64,000 nt of DNA from an uncultured Eubacteriales bacterium (GTDB taxonomy: Bacteria; Bacillota; Clostridia; Oscillospirales; CAG-272): positions 152,898 to 216,897 of the forward strand of contig CAKRZR010000003.1 in the NCBI GenBank assembly GCA_934433485.1. Direction: 5' to 3'. Shown here one piece after another: positions 7,573 to 16,375 of the stretch (position 1 is the first letter of the stretch; the number at the start of each line of letters is the position of its first letter). The notes under the pieces are model-generated. The model was not told the DNA's origin. It did no database searches and saw nothing but the letters and a program-made list of their open reading frames with translations. Made by a program: the position numbers and the translations under genes.

Positions 7573-10500
7573 GAGAACGGATATCAAAAAGGTACTGGTG
7601 ATCGGCTCCGGGCCCATCGTCATCGGACAGGCTGCGGAATTTGACTATGCGGGAACGCAGGCCTGTCTCGCGCTGAAGGAGGAGGGCTACGAGGTCATTC
7701 TCGCAAACTCCAACCCGGCGACGATTATGACGGACACCTCCGTGGCGGACAAGGTCTACATGGAGCCGCTGACTCTGGAATTTTTGGCGCGTATCTGCCG
7801 GTACGAGCGTCCGAACGCCATCGTTCCCGGCATCGGCGGGCAGACCGGGTTAAACCTCGCGATGCAGCTGTATAAAAAAGGCGTGCTGGACGAATGCGAG
7901 ATCGAGCTGCTCGGCACGGACGCAAAGAGCATCGAGTGCGCGGAGGACAGAGAATTATTCAAGGAGCTGTGCGAACGGATCGGCGAGCCTGTCGTTCCGT
8001 CAAAGATCACCTACACCATCGACGAGGCGATTCTGGCGGCGGAGGAGATCGGCTATCCCGTGATCCTGCGGCCGGCGTTCACCTTAGGCGGTACAGGCGG
8101 CGGCTTCGCGTACACCCCGGAAGAGCTGCGGGAGATGATGAAGAACGCCCTCGCCCTCTCGCCGGTCCATCAGGTGTTGGTCGAAAAGAGCATCAAGGGC
8201 TACAAGGAGATCGAGTACGAGGTGATCCGCGACGCGAACGACACGGCGATCACGGTCTGCAATATGGAAAACCTCGACCCGGTCGGCATCCACACAGGCG
8301 ACTCCATTGTCGTAGCGCCAAGCCAGACGCTGACCAACCGCGAATACCAGATGCTCCGGAACAGCGCTCTCAAGATCATCCGCGCGCTCGGCGTCAAGGG
8401 CGGATGCAACGTACAGTTCGCGCTCGATCCCCATTCGTTCCGGTACTATGTGATCGAGGTAAACCCGCGCGTGTCCCGTTCGTCGGCGCTCGCGTCCAAG
8501 GCAAGCGGCTATCCGATCGCGCGGGTATCGGCAAAGATCGCCGTCGGGATGCACCTGCACGAGATCCAGCTCGCGAACACGCCCGCGTCCTTTGAGCCGA
8601 CCCTCGACTATGTGGTGACGAAGATGCCGCGGTTCCCGTTTGACAAATTCCCGGCGGCGCAGAATACGCTGTCCACGCAGATGAAAGCGACCGGCGAAGT
8701 CATGAGCGTGGGACGGACGTTCGAGGAAAGTCTTTTGAAGGCGATCCGCTCCCTGGAAGAGGGTAAGAACCACATCCACATGGAAAAATTCGACTCCGCG
8801 CACATGTCCGTGGACGAGCTGCTCGACTACATTAAGGACGGCACGGACGACCGGCTGTACGCGATCTCGCAACTGATGTGGATGGGTGTGGACCCGTCCC
8901 TCATCTGCGACATCACGCAGATCGACATGTTCTTTCTTGACAAAATCCACCGCATCGTCGATTTCGAGAAGGAGATGGAGGCGCATCCCGACGACATTGA
9001 CAGACTGCGCGAGGCAAAGCGGCTCGGTTTCTCGGATTCCTACGTGGCAGAGCTGTGGCACTGCACGGAGGACGAGATCTACACGCTGCGCCAGTCGGAG
9101 AAGCTCTACCCGGTATACAAGATGATCGACACGTGCGCGAGCGAGTTTGACAGCTACGTGCCATACTTCTACTCCACCTACGCGGATGAGAACGAATCGG
9201 TGGTGTCGGGAAAGAAAAAGGTGATCGTGCTCGGCTCCGGACCGATCCGCATCGGGCAGGGCGTGGAATTTGACTACTCGACCGTCCACGCGGTGCGCAC
9301 GATCCGGGAATGCGGCTACGAAGCGATCGTCATCAACAACAACCCGGAGACGGTCTCCACGGACTACACGACCGCCGACAAGCTGTACTTTGAGCCGCTG
9401 ACCGCCGAGGACGTGATGAACATCATCGCGCTGGAGAAGCCGGAGGGTGTGATCGTGACGCTCGGCGGACAGACCGCGATCAATCTTGCCGCTCCGCTTG
9501 CAGCGCGCGGAGTAAAAATCATCGGCACAGACTGCGCTGCCATCGACAAAGCGGAGGACAGAGACGCCTTTGACGCGGTGATCAAATCGCTTGAAATCCC
9601 GAATCCGAAGGGCGAAGCGGTGACGGATATGGAAAAGGGCGTTGCGGTGGCGGAGAAGATCGGCTACCCGGTGCTGGTTCGTCCGAGCTTTGTGCTGGGC
9701 GGTCGTGCGATGGAGATCGTGGCAAACGAAGCGATGCTGCGGAAATATCTGCGCACGGCGGTGGAAGTGGACGAGGACAAGCCGGTGCTCATCGACAAAT
9801 ATCTTGTCGGACGCGAGGTAGAGGTGGACGCGATCTGCGATGGGCGCGAGGTGTTCCTGCCAGGAATCATGGAGCTTGTGGAGCGCACCGGTGTGCATTC
9901 CGGCGACAGCACAAGCGTATATCCGCCGTTCTCCCTTACGCAGGCGGTACGGGACGTAATCGCGGATTACACGCGACGGCTCGGTCTCGGCATTGGGATC
10001 ATAGGGCTTTACAACATCCAGTTTATCGTGGACAAGGACGACCACGTGTACGTCATCGAGGTCAATCCCCGCGCGTCGCGCAGTGTGCCGTTTCTCTCAA
10101 AGTCTACGGGTGTGAATCTCGTGCAGATCGCGACCCGCGTAATGCTGGGCGAATCGCTTGCCGACCAGGGGATCGTCGATCTGATCCCGCCGGACAGAGA
10201 GCGCTGGTATGTAAAGGCGCCGGCGTTCTCGTTCGCCAAGCTGACTGGCATGGACGCGTACCTTTCTCCGGAGATGAAGTCCACCGGTGAAGCGATCGGC
10301 TACGACAAGCGGCTGAACCGCGCGCTCTACAAGGCGCTGCAGGCGTCCGGCGTGAAGATGAAGGATTACGGCACCGTGATCGTGACCCTTGCGGACGAAG
10401 ACAAAGAGGAAGCGCTGCCGCTCGTGCGTCGGTTCTACCACCTCGGGTTCAATATTGAGGCTACCATCGGCACGGCTACGTTCCTGAAGGAGCACGGCAT

Positions 10501-10750
10501 CCGCACCCGTGTACGCGGCAAGCTCAGCGAGGGCAGCGAGGAGATTCTCGATTCCATCCGCGCAGGCTACGTCAGCTACATCATCAACACGCGTGCGATC
10601 CTCTCCGGCGTGCATTACGAGGACGGTGTGGCGATCCGCCGCTGTGCCGTGCAGAACGGCGTGACGATCTTCACCTCCCTCGACACCGTCCGTATCGTTC
10701 TCGACGTGCTGGAGGAGACGATCCCTACGATCTCGACGATCAACGAATAA
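7565..10750 (+). CDS. carB: Carbamoyl-phosphate synthase large subunit
   Basis: 1061 residues, full length for CarB. Two homologous halves each begin with the ATP-grasp preamble (VLVIGSGPIVIGQAAEFDY and VIVLGSGPIRIGQGVEFDY) and contain ATP-grasp domains (RPAFTLGGTGGG; RPSFVLGGRAME). The C-terminal about 130 residues form the MGS-like allosteric domain. It joins bicarbonate, glutamine-derived ammonia and two ATP into carbamoyl phosphate. With carA it feeds the pyrimidine operon at 34-39.6 kb and, in principle, arginine synthesis, whose other genes are not in view. Confidence 0.98.
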   Translation: MPKRTDIKKVLVIGSGPIVIGQAAEFDYAGTQACLALKEEGYEVILANSNPATIMTDTSVADKVYMEPLTLEFLARICRYERPNAIVPGIGGQTGLNLAMQLYKKGVLDECEIELLGTDAKSIECAEDRELFKELCERIGEPVVPSKITYTIDEAILAAEEIGYPVILRPAFTLGGTGGGFAYTPEELREMMKNALALSPVHQVLVEKSIKGYKEIEYEVIRDANDTAITVCNMENLDPVGIHTGDSIVVAPSQTLTNREYQMLRNSALKIIRALGVKGGCNVQFALDPHSFRYYVIEVNPRVSRSSALASKASGYPIARVSAKIAVGMHLHEIQLANTPASFEPTLDYVVTKMPRFPFDKFPAAQNTLSTQMKATGEVMSVGRTFEESLLKAIRSLEEGKNHIHMEKFDSAHMSVDELLDYIKDGTDDRLYAISQLMWMGVDPSLICDITQIDMFFLDKIHRIVDFEKEMEAHPDDIDRLREAKRLGFSDSYVAELWHCTEDEIYTLRQSEKLYPVYKMIDTCASEFDSYVPYFYSTYADENESVVSGKKKVIVLGSGPIRIGQGVEFDYSTVHAVRTIRECGYEAIVINNNPETVSTDYTTADKLYFEPLTAEDVMNIIALEKPEGVIVTLGGQTAINLAAPLAARGVKIIGTDCAAIDKAEDRDAFDAVIKSLEIPNPKGEAVTDMEKGVAVAEKIGYPVLVRPSFVLGGRAMEIVANEAMLRKYLRTAVEVDEDKPVLIDKYLVGREVEVDAICDGREVFLPGIMELVERTGVHSGDSTSVYPPFSLTQAVRDVIADYTRRLGLGIGIIGLYNIQFIVDKDDHVYVIEVNPRASRSVPFLSKSTGVNLVQIATRVMLGESLADQGIVDLIPPDRERWYVKAPAFSFAKLTGMDAYLSPEMKSTGEAIGYDKRLNRALYKALQASGVKMKDYGTVIVTLADEDKEEALPLVRRFYHLGFNIEATIGTATFLKEHGIRTRVRGKLSEGSEEILDSIRAGYVSYIINTRAILSGVHYEDGVAIRRCAVQNGVTIFTSLDTVRIVLDVLEETIPTISTINE

Positions 10751-10808
10751 GAAGAGAACGCGGCTTCTGGAATAGCCTCACAGAACTTTAACCGGATAAT
10801 GCAGTAAT

Positions 10809-10848
10809 AACGGGCACGGATGTTGTATAGACGGCTTCCGTGCCCGTT
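10809..10848 (+). terminator. Terminator hairpin after carB
   Basis: AACGGGCACGGA (10809-10820) pairs perfectly with TCCGTGCCCGTT (10837-10848); the T-tract is weak (ATTTGTATTT). Confidence 0.7.
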
Positions 10849-10925
10849 ATTTGTATTTCACACATGCGGAATTCGGACATGCGCCACATACTATAAAATT
10901 ATCGCGATTTCCCACGCCATTTCCA

Positions 10926-10954
10926 TTGCAATATGCCGAAATTTGTAGTATAAT
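10926..10954 (+). promoter_or_regulatory. Promoter of the PHP-phosphatase gene
   Basis: TTGCAA (10926-10931), 17 bp, TATAAT (10949-10954). Confidence 0.75.
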
Positions 10955-11000
10955 AGCGTCACAGAAAATCTTTTTCTCACGCGAAAGGGGAAACAGCATC

Positions 11001-11801
11001 ATGCGTTATGTATACGATCACGACCTGCACATCCATTCCAGGCTTTCGCTCTGCTCCGGCAATCCGGAAGAGACGAACGAGCGAATCCTGCAGTACGCGC
11101 GGGACAATCATCTGAAAACCATCTGCCTGACCGACCATTTCTGGGACGAGACGATCCCGCTGTCCGCCGACTCGGAATTTTACAGAATCCAGAATCTCGC
11201 GCACGTAAAGGCGGCGCTGCCGCTTCCGCAAGCGGAGGGAATCCGGTTCCTCTTTGGCTGCGAGACAGAGATGGACCGATTCATGACCGTCGGCGTATCA
11301 AAGGAGCGGCTGGACGAATTTGCGTTCATCATCGTACCGACGACGCATTTCCACATGGTCGGTCACACGATCCCGGCGGAAATCGTCTCACCGGCGGACA
11401 AGGCGGATTTCTGGCTCAAAAAACTGAACGCCCTCCTGGACTGCGACCTGCCGTTTCGCAAGATCGGGATCGCGCATCTGGTCTGCGGGCTGATCGACCG
11501 GAACCGGCAGGCGTTTCTCGATACCATCGACGCCATTGACCGGGAAGGGATGTACAAAGCGTTCCGGCGCGCCGCGGCATGCGGGGTCGGCATTGAGCTG
11601 AACGCGGACGACATGAAGTGCACCGACGCGGAAACGGACATCGTGCTGCGGCCGTTCCGGATCGCAAGAGAAGTCGGCTGCAGGTTCTACATGGGCAGCG
11701 ACGCGCATCATCCGAAAGCCCTGGACGAAGCGAAAGCGATTTTTGAGCGCGCCATCGACCGGCTGGAGCTGTCCGAGGAAGACAAATTTATATTGCAATA
11801 A
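11001..11801 (+). CDS. PHP-domain phosphatase (histidinol-phosphatase-like)
   Basis: 266 residues beginning MRYVYDHDLHIHSR. The HxH motif at the N-terminus, TDHFWDE near residue 45, the conserved HFHMVGHTI region and the late GSDAHHP motif are the metal ligands of the PHP superfamily. Members hydrolyse phosphate esters, e.g. histidinol phosphate, with a trinuclear metal centre. No his genes are nearby, so the histidine pathway is only one option. The start is chosen by AAAGGGG upstream and the promoter at 10926-10954; longer in-frame starts precede the promoter. The next gene follows after 33 bases. Confidence 0.82.
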   Translation: MRYVYDHDLHIHSRLSLCSGNPEETNERILQYARDNHLKTICLTDHFWDETIPLSADSEFYRIQNLAHVKAALPLPQAEGIRFLFGCETEMDRFMTVGVSKERLDEFAFIIVPTTHFHMVGHTIPAEIVSPADKADFWLKKLNALLDCDLPFRKIGIAHLVCGLIDRNRQAFLDTIDAIDREGMYKAFRRAAACGVGIELNADDMKCTDAETDIVLRPFRIAREVGCRFYMGSDAHHPKALDEAKAIFERAIDRLELSEEDKFILQ

Positions 11802-11834
11802 AAAAGCAGATATCCGCGGAGGAGAAAGAGTATT

Positions 11835-13070
11835 ATGAACACAAAACAGATCATGCAGATTTTCCGTGACACGGCGTATGTACGGGTCAGCGGCAGTGAC
11901 GAGGAGACGAAAACCGCCGCGTATCTCACCGAGGTACTGGCGAAAATGGGACTGACCGCGCAAACCGAGCCGTTTGCCGTGCCGATGGCGAAAAATGTAT
12001 CGGCGACCCTGTCGGCAGATGACACTGTGATCCCGTGCGAGGGCTATCGTTTGGCGGGTTCGGGCGAGGTGGAGGCGCCGCTATACTACCTGACGAACGT
12101 GGATCCGTACTCCCTGTCGCAGTGCCGCGGGAAGATCGTGCTCATCGAGGGCTATCTCGGCTACTGGAAGTACCACGATCTGGTGGAACACGGTGCCCTC
12201 GGCTTTATCACCTTTGACGGCGACGCGAACTACCGCGATTTCGACATGGACAAGCGCGAGCTGCGCAAATTCGTCGTGGACGGCGCGAACGGGGTAAAAT
12301 TGCCCGGCGTGAACATCAACGCGAAATCCGCGATCGCCATGATCAAAAATAAGACAAAAACGGTGAAGATCACGCTTTCGCAGGAGGAATACGAGGGACA
12401 GTCCCGCAACGTCGTGCTGGATCTGCCCGGTGAGATCCCGGAAACCATCATTTTCACGGCGCACTACGACTCGACCCCGCTCTCCACCGGCGCGTACGAC
12501 AACATGTCCGGCTCCATCGGGCTTCTCTGGATGGCGGAATACTTCGCCCACCACGCGCACCGCCATTCGCTCCGGTTTGTCTGGTGCGGCAGTGAAGAGC
12601 GCGGACTGCTCGGCTCCAAGGCATACGTGGCGGCGCATGAGGATCTGCTTACAAAGATCGTACTGAACATCAATCTCGACATGATCGGCTGCATCATGGG
12701 CGGATTTGCCGCGTGCTGCACGTCGGAGGACAAGCTCGTGTCCTACATCCGCTATTTTGCCATGGAGGAGGGCTTTGGAATCAAGTCGTACCAGGATGTA
12801 TATTCCAGCGACTCCACGCCGTTTGCCGACAAAGGGATCCCGGCAGTATCGTTCGCACGCTGGGCGCCGCACAACACGGCGACGATCCACAACCGGTACG
12901 ACACGATGGCGGTCATGCTCGGCTCCCGGATGGTGGAGGACTGCACGTTCATCACAAAATTCGCCGACCGGATGGCAAACGCCGCGATCTGCCCGGTGGC
13001 GCGGACCATGCCGGACAACATGAAGCTCAAGCTCGACTACTACCTCTGCCGAAAGAGAGAGGAAAAATAA
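11835..13070 (+). CDS. M28-family zinc aminopeptidase, apparently cytoplasmic
   Basis: 411 residues without a signal peptide. A PA-like domain (about 80-150, LSQCRGKIVLIEGYLGY) is inserted before the catalytic M28 domain. Metal-ligand motifs occur in order: AHYDST near residue 210, AYDNMSG near 221, the catalytic GSEERGLLGS near 254, NLDMIG near 281 and IHNRYDT near 354. It would remove N-terminal residues from peptides with two zinc ions. RBS is GGAGGAGA. It lies between the PHP gene and the nitroreductase and may share their transcript. Confidence 0.88.
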   Translation: MNTKQIMQIFRDTAYVRVSGSDEETKTAAYLTEVLAKMGLTAQTEPFAVPMAKNVSATLSADDTVIPCEGYRLAGSGEVEAPLYYLTNVDPYSLSQCRGKIVLIEGYLGYWKYHDLVEHGALGFITFDGDANYRDFDMDKRELRKFVVDGANGVKLPGVNINAKSAIAMIKNKTKTVKITLSQEEYEGQSRNVVLDLPGEIPETIIFTAHYDSTPLSTGAYDNMSGSIGLLWMAEYFAHHAHRHSLRFVWCGSEERGLLGSKAYVAAHEDLLTKIVLNINLDMIGCIMGGFAACCTSEDKLVSYIRYFAMEEGFGIKSYQDVYSSDSTPFADKGIPAVSFARWAPHNTATIHNRYDTMAVMLGSRMVEDCTFITKFADRMANAAICPVARTMPDNMKLKLDYYLCRKREEK

Positions 13071-13091
13071 CCCCACGAGGAGGATACACAT

Positions 13092-13613
13092 ATGAAAGAA
13101 ACTTTAATCGATTTAAAGGAAAGACGGAGCTGCAGGGCGTATCTGCCGGAGCAGATCGGGGAGGAAGAATTGAACGCGATCCTCGAGGCCGGGACGTACG
13201 CGCCGACCGGGATGGGCAGACAGTCCCCCGTGATCGTGGCAGTGCAGGATCCCGAAACCCGGAACGCCCTCTCCCGTATGAACGCGGCGGTCATGGGCAG
13301 GGACGGCGATCCTTTCTACGGCGCGCCTACGGTAGTGGTAGTGCTGGCGGATCCCGAAATCGGCACGTATCTCTACGACGGTGTGCTCGTCATGGGCAAT
13401 CTTATGAACGCGGCGCAGGCGGTCGGCGTGGATTCCTGCTACATCTTCCGCGCAAAGGAAATCTTTGAAACCGCGGAAGGCAAGGCGCTGCTGCGCAAAT
13501 GGGGCATTCCGGAGCGCTACGTCGGCATCGGCAACTGCATCCTCGGCTACGGCGCGGAAGGCGGCAAGAAAGAAGCGGCGCCGCGCAAGGCAAACTACAT
13601 CGTGCGGGTGTAA
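13092..13613 (+). CDS. Nitroreductase-family FMN oxidoreductase
   Basis: 173 residues, short for the family. The N-terminal RRSCRAYLPEQI and YAPTGMGRQSPVIV segments are typical FMN-binding motifs; the middle contains MGNLMNAAQAVGVDS and the end IGNCILGYG. Such flavoproteins reduce nitro compounds, quinones or enones with NAD(P)H. A strong GAGGAGG RBS precedes the ATG, 22 bases after the M28 gene. It is the last gene of this small cluster. Confidence 0.87.
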   Translation: MKETLIDLKERRSCRAYLPEQIGEEELNAILEAGTYAPTGMGRQSPVIVAVQDPETRNALSRMNAAVMGRDGDPFYGAPTVVVVLADPEIGTYLYDGVLVMGNLMNAAQAVGVDSCYIFRAKEIFETAEGKALLRKWGIPERYVGIGNCILGYGAEGGKKEAAPRKANYIVRV

Positions 13614-13656
13614 GCGTAAACGTCAGAAGCGCGTTTTGCTGTATGCAATCATGAAA

Positions 13657-13700
13657 ACAAGGCGATACTTGTTCCTACCACAGGACAGGATCGCCTTGTT
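13657..13700. terminator. Shared terminator hairpin between convergent genes
   Basis: AACAAGGCGAT (13657-13667) pairs perfectly with ATCGCCTTGTT (13690-13700), with A/T tracts on both sides; it can serve both the nitroreductase and the minus-strand gene ending at 13712. Confidence 0.65.
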
Positions 13701-13711
13701 CCTTTGAAAAA

Positions 13712-14884
13712 TCACAGTTCCTTACGGCACACGAAGAAATCCACGCCGTACATGGCGCATTCCCCGACATACGCGAAGCCGGTTCTGCGGTAGGTCGCGT
13801 TTGCCGCGCGGTTGCACTTTGCCACAAGCAGGCGGATCTCCGTCACACCGGCACAACGCTGACGCGCGAACAGCTCCGTGAGAAATACCGCCGCGTAGCC
13901 GTGTCCCTGTTGTGTTGTGTCGATCACCAGCCGACTGATGGAGCGGTGCGCGGCTGTACTGTCAGCGAAACACGGAAGCGTATCGAGATCGTCTGTCTCC
14001 TCCACCGATACCGCGCCGACAACGCGCCCCGCATCCTCCCAAACGTACAGTCCGCCTGCAGCCAGATCTGCCGCGATCTCCTCGTCGCCGGGGTAATATT
14101 CGTTCCATGTGGTGTCGGGCATCGTTTTTGCCCCTTCATACAGCGCGCGGATAGCAGTGCCATCCGCCTCTGTCGCCTGACGGATCGTTCTCACCGCCGC
14201 CGTACGCCAGTTTTCCCGAATCCGGAGCTGCTCCGGCGTGTGGAACCAATGCTCGCAGTCCCTTGCCACATACAGAGCCGCGCCATGCTCCGCCGCAAAC
14301 GATTCCGCCGTCTCTCTGTTCGTCAATAAATCACCGTCCGCCCACAGAATCAAGGTCGGCACATGCCAATCGGTCAGCGGATGCGCTTTCGCGTAGGTGT
14401 AATACCGCCACGACAGCTTCTCTCCAAGGTTGGTCGGGATCTCGCCCTGCTTTTCCACCTCCTCCGCCGTCACGCCCGAGACTTTCATCATTCCCTCGAT
14501 CAGCCGCGTCATGGACAGCACCGGAGACTCAAAAAACGCTCTGTCCACCGTTTTGCCCATGAGTGCTGCCATCGACAGATACGCGCCGATGGAGATGGCG
14601 TAGAGGGACACGGTCGTATACCGTGCGCACAGCCAGTCATACGCGGCAGCAATATCGGGCACCGCCGTCCACGGAACAAGCGCCTCCCCTCTGCCCTGCC
14701 GTTCTCCATGATCGGGCAGATCGATCGCGAGCACGTCAATTCCATATGGAGCCAAAACCGGCGCAAGAGCCGCCGCTTCCTCCTTGCATCCGCATTTTCC
14801 ATGGACAAACAGGCATGCGCGCGTCGTTTTTGTACCTGTATCGTACAATACCGCTGGGATATGCCCAAGCTCTATTTTCTGCAT
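13712..14884 (-). CDS. Alpha/beta hydrolase fused to a GNAT acetyltransferase
   Basis: 390 residues from MQKIELGHIPAV, with AAGGAA upstream. Residues about 1-245 are an alpha/beta hydrolase: VHGKCGCKEEA (oxyanion loop), DLPDHGERQGRG, nucleophile elbow YAISIGAY (A-x-S-x-G rather than G-x-S-x-G), LILWADGD and a late CEHWFH histidine. Residues about 250-390 are a GNAT domain: IRQATEADGTAIRALYEGA, ISRLVIDTTQQGHGYA for acetyl-CoA binding, and ATYRRTGFAYVGE. Two catalytic activities on one chain suggest sequential action on one substrate. The substrate is unknown. Its own strong promoter is divergent from the cupin gene. Confidence 0.85.
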   Translation of the reverse strand: MQKIELGHIPAVLYDTGTKTTRACLFVHGKCGCKEEAAALAPVLAPYGIDVLAIDLPDHGERQGRGEALVPWTAVPDIAAAYDWLCARYTTVSLYAISIGAYLSMAALMGKTVDRAFFESPVLSMTRLIEGMMKVSGVTAEEVEKQGEIPTNLGEKLSWRYYTYAKAHPLTDWHVPTLILWADGDLLTNRETAESFAAEHGAALYVARDCEHWFHTPEQLRIRENWRTAAVRTIRQATEADGTAIRALYEGAKTMPDTTWNEYYPGDEEIAADLAAGGLYVWEDAGRVVGAVSVEETDDLDTLPCFADSTAAHRSISRLVIDTTQQGHGYAAVFLTELFARQRCAGVTEIRLLVAKCNRAANATYRRTGFAYVGECAMYGVDFFVCRKEL

Positions 14885-14921
14885 GAAAATTCCTTCTTTC
14901 GTTTTGTGTGTTGCATAACAC

Positions 14922-14950
14922 AGTATACCGCAAATGGGTGGATTTGTCAA
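14922..14950 (-). promoter_or_regulatory. Promoter of the hydrolase-GNAT fusion gene
   Basis: TTGACA (complement of 14945-14950), 17 bp, TATACT (complement of 14922-14927). Confidence 0.85.
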
Positions 14951-14967
14951 GACTGTGGCGCAAACAA

Positions 14968-14996
14968 TTGACGGCAGCGCCAAAGTGTGCTATAAT
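14968..14996 (+). promoter_or_regulatory. Promoter of the cupin/radical SAM operon
   Basis: TTGACG (14968-14973), 17 bp, TATAAT (14991-14996), divergent from the preceding promoter with only 17 bp between the two -35 boxes, so one regulator could control both. Confidence 0.85.
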
Positions 14997-15100
14997 GAAC
15001 CCACCATATACGTGCCGTTCCCCATCGCTATAGTCACTGGATTCCGACAGTGCCTTTGAAACCGCACGCAAAATTCTCCGCACAGAAAGGATAGCATACT

Positions 15101-15433
15101 ATGAAAGAAATCATGAAAAACATCGCAAAATCCGAAGTTCTGACCCTCAAAAACGTGGTGTCGTATCAGAAAGGGCAGGTTGTCAGCATGACGCTTGCGC
15201 AGAACGCGGCATTGAGCGTCACGCTTTTCTCCTTTGACAAGGGCGAGGAGATCAGCGCGCATTCCTCCTCCGGCGACGCGTTTGTAACCTGCCTGGACGG
15301 TATCGGTCAGGTGACCATCGACGGCAAGCCATACGAGCTGCACGAGGGCGAATCCATCGTCATGCCCGCCGGTCATCCACATTCCGTGTTCGGCAAGGAA
15401 CAGTTCAAAATGCTGCTTGTCGTTGTGAAATAA
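15101..15433 (+). CDS. Small cupin-domain protein
   Basis: 110 residues, a single conserved beta-barrel. Cupin motif 1 is around KGEEISAHSSSGDAFVTCLDG (only one His in the usual place) and motif 2 is HEGESIVMPAGHPHSV. Such stand-alone cupins bind metals or small ligands; function cannot be deduced. RBS AAAGGATAGC is moderate. The stop codon TAA overlaps the ATG of the radical SAM gene (TAATG), so the two are translationally coupled and probably work together. Confidence 0.85.
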   Translation: MKEIMKNIAKSEVLTLKNVVSYQKGQVVSMTLAQNAALSVTLFSFDKGEEISAHSSSGDAFVTCLDGIGQVTIDGKPYELHEGESIVMPAGHPHSVFGKEQFKMLLVVVK

Positions 15434-16278
15434 TGCTCCGCAAGGTCTATCTGGAGATCACAAACGTCTGCAATCTCCGCTGCGCCTTTTGTCCCGGCAC
15501 CACGCGACCGCCGCGGTTTCTTTCCCCGGACGCGTTTCGCACTCTCGCCGCGCGACTGGTCGGACATACGGAATATCTCTATCTCCACGTGATGGGCGAA
15601 CCGCTTCTGCACCCCGCTCTCGCGGAAATCCTCGATATCGCCGCCGATCTCGGTTTTCGTATCTGCCTGACGACAAACGGGGTACTGCTGCCCACGCTGT
15701 CCGATACGCTTCTTTCCCGCGCACGAACGATCCACAAGATCAGCATCTCCCTCCATTCCCATGAAGCAAACGGCGGGAACGCTCCGGACGCGTATCTGCA
15801 CGACTGCGTGACCTTTCAAAAGGCGGCGGGAGAAGCGGGGATCATCGCGGTGCTGCGGCTGTGGAATGGGAACGGCGCTGTTCCGGGACAAAACGCGCAG
15901 AACGACCGGATCCTGGCGCTGCTCCACGCGGCGTTTCCCACGCCATGGACAGAGGTGCGCGGCGGTCCCAGGATGGCAAAGGGCTGCTATCTCGAATACG
16001 GCGAACGGTTCACATGGCCTACCAGCCGTGCAGCGGACGCGGATGCCGAACGGTTCTGCATGGCGCTGCGCGATCAGGCGGCGGTCCTCTGTGACGGCAC
16101 TGTCGTCCCCTGTTGTCTCGACAGCGAAGGAGAAATCGCACTTGGCAATCTGTTTGACACACCTTTGGACGAGATTCTCTCCTCGCCGCGCGCAAAAGCC
16201 ATCTACGACGGATTCTCGCGCCGTCATGCCGTGGAAGCGCTGTGCCAGACCTGCGGCTATGCGACCCGTTTTTCCTAA
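15433..16278 (+). CDS. Radical SAM/SPASM-type enzyme
   Basis: 281 residues. The [4Fe-4S]-SAM motif CNLRCAFC lies at residues 13-20, followed by YLHVMGEPLLHP, a typical GEP motif. The C-terminal part has AVLCDGTVVPCCLDSEG and LCQTCGYA, a short SPASM-like auxiliary cluster region. These enzymes generate a 5'-deoxyadenosyl radical to modify peptides or small molecules. There is no recognisable precursor peptide nearby. It overlaps the upstream cupin by one base. A bidirectional terminator follows. Confidence 0.85.
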   Translation: MLRKVYLEITNVCNLRCAFCPGTTRPPRFLSPDAFRTLAARLVGHTEYLYLHVMGEPLLHPALAEILDIAADLGFRICLTTNGVLLPTLSDTLLSRARTIHKISISLHSHEANGGNAPDAYLHDCVTFQKAAGEAGIIAVLRLWNGNGAVPGQNAQNDRILALLHAAFPTPWTEVRGGPRMAKGCYLEYGERFTWPTSRAADADAERFCMALRDQAAVLCDGTVVPCCLDSEGEIALGNLFDTPLDEILSSPRAKAIYDGFSRRHAVEALCQTCGYATRFS

Positions 16279-16295
16279 GGTACCTCTGCATAAAT

Positions 16296-16317
16296 AACCT
16301 GAAATCAGAGACTTCCT
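16296..16317 (-). repeat. Copy A of a 22-nt dispersed repeat
   Basis: The complement of 16296-16317 reads AGGAAGTCTCTGATTTCAGG plus TT, and matches 32174-32195 at 20 of 22 positions in the opposite orientation. On the minus strand CTCTG can pair with CAGAG downstream, giving a hairpin. No ORF of a transposase is attached. Confidence 0.6.
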
Positions 16318-16328
16318 GATGCAAACTG

Positions 16329-16373
16329 AAAAAGGGAGCGATTCCGTTTTTGGCGGATCGATTCCCTTTTTTT
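16329..16373. terminator. Bidirectional intrinsic terminator
   Basis: AAAGGGA (16331-16337) pairs with TCCCTTT (16363-16369), continuing with CGAT/ATCG and CCG/CGG; a T-tract follows on the plus strand and an A-tract precedes. It separates the radical SAM gene from the GH43 gene. Confidence 0.85.
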
Positions 16374-16375
16374 CG

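Noticed and set aside
8084..10045. 653-codon open frame on the minus strand inside carB
   Set aside because: Arg/His-rich low-complexity translation opposite a textbook CarB; a G+C artefact.
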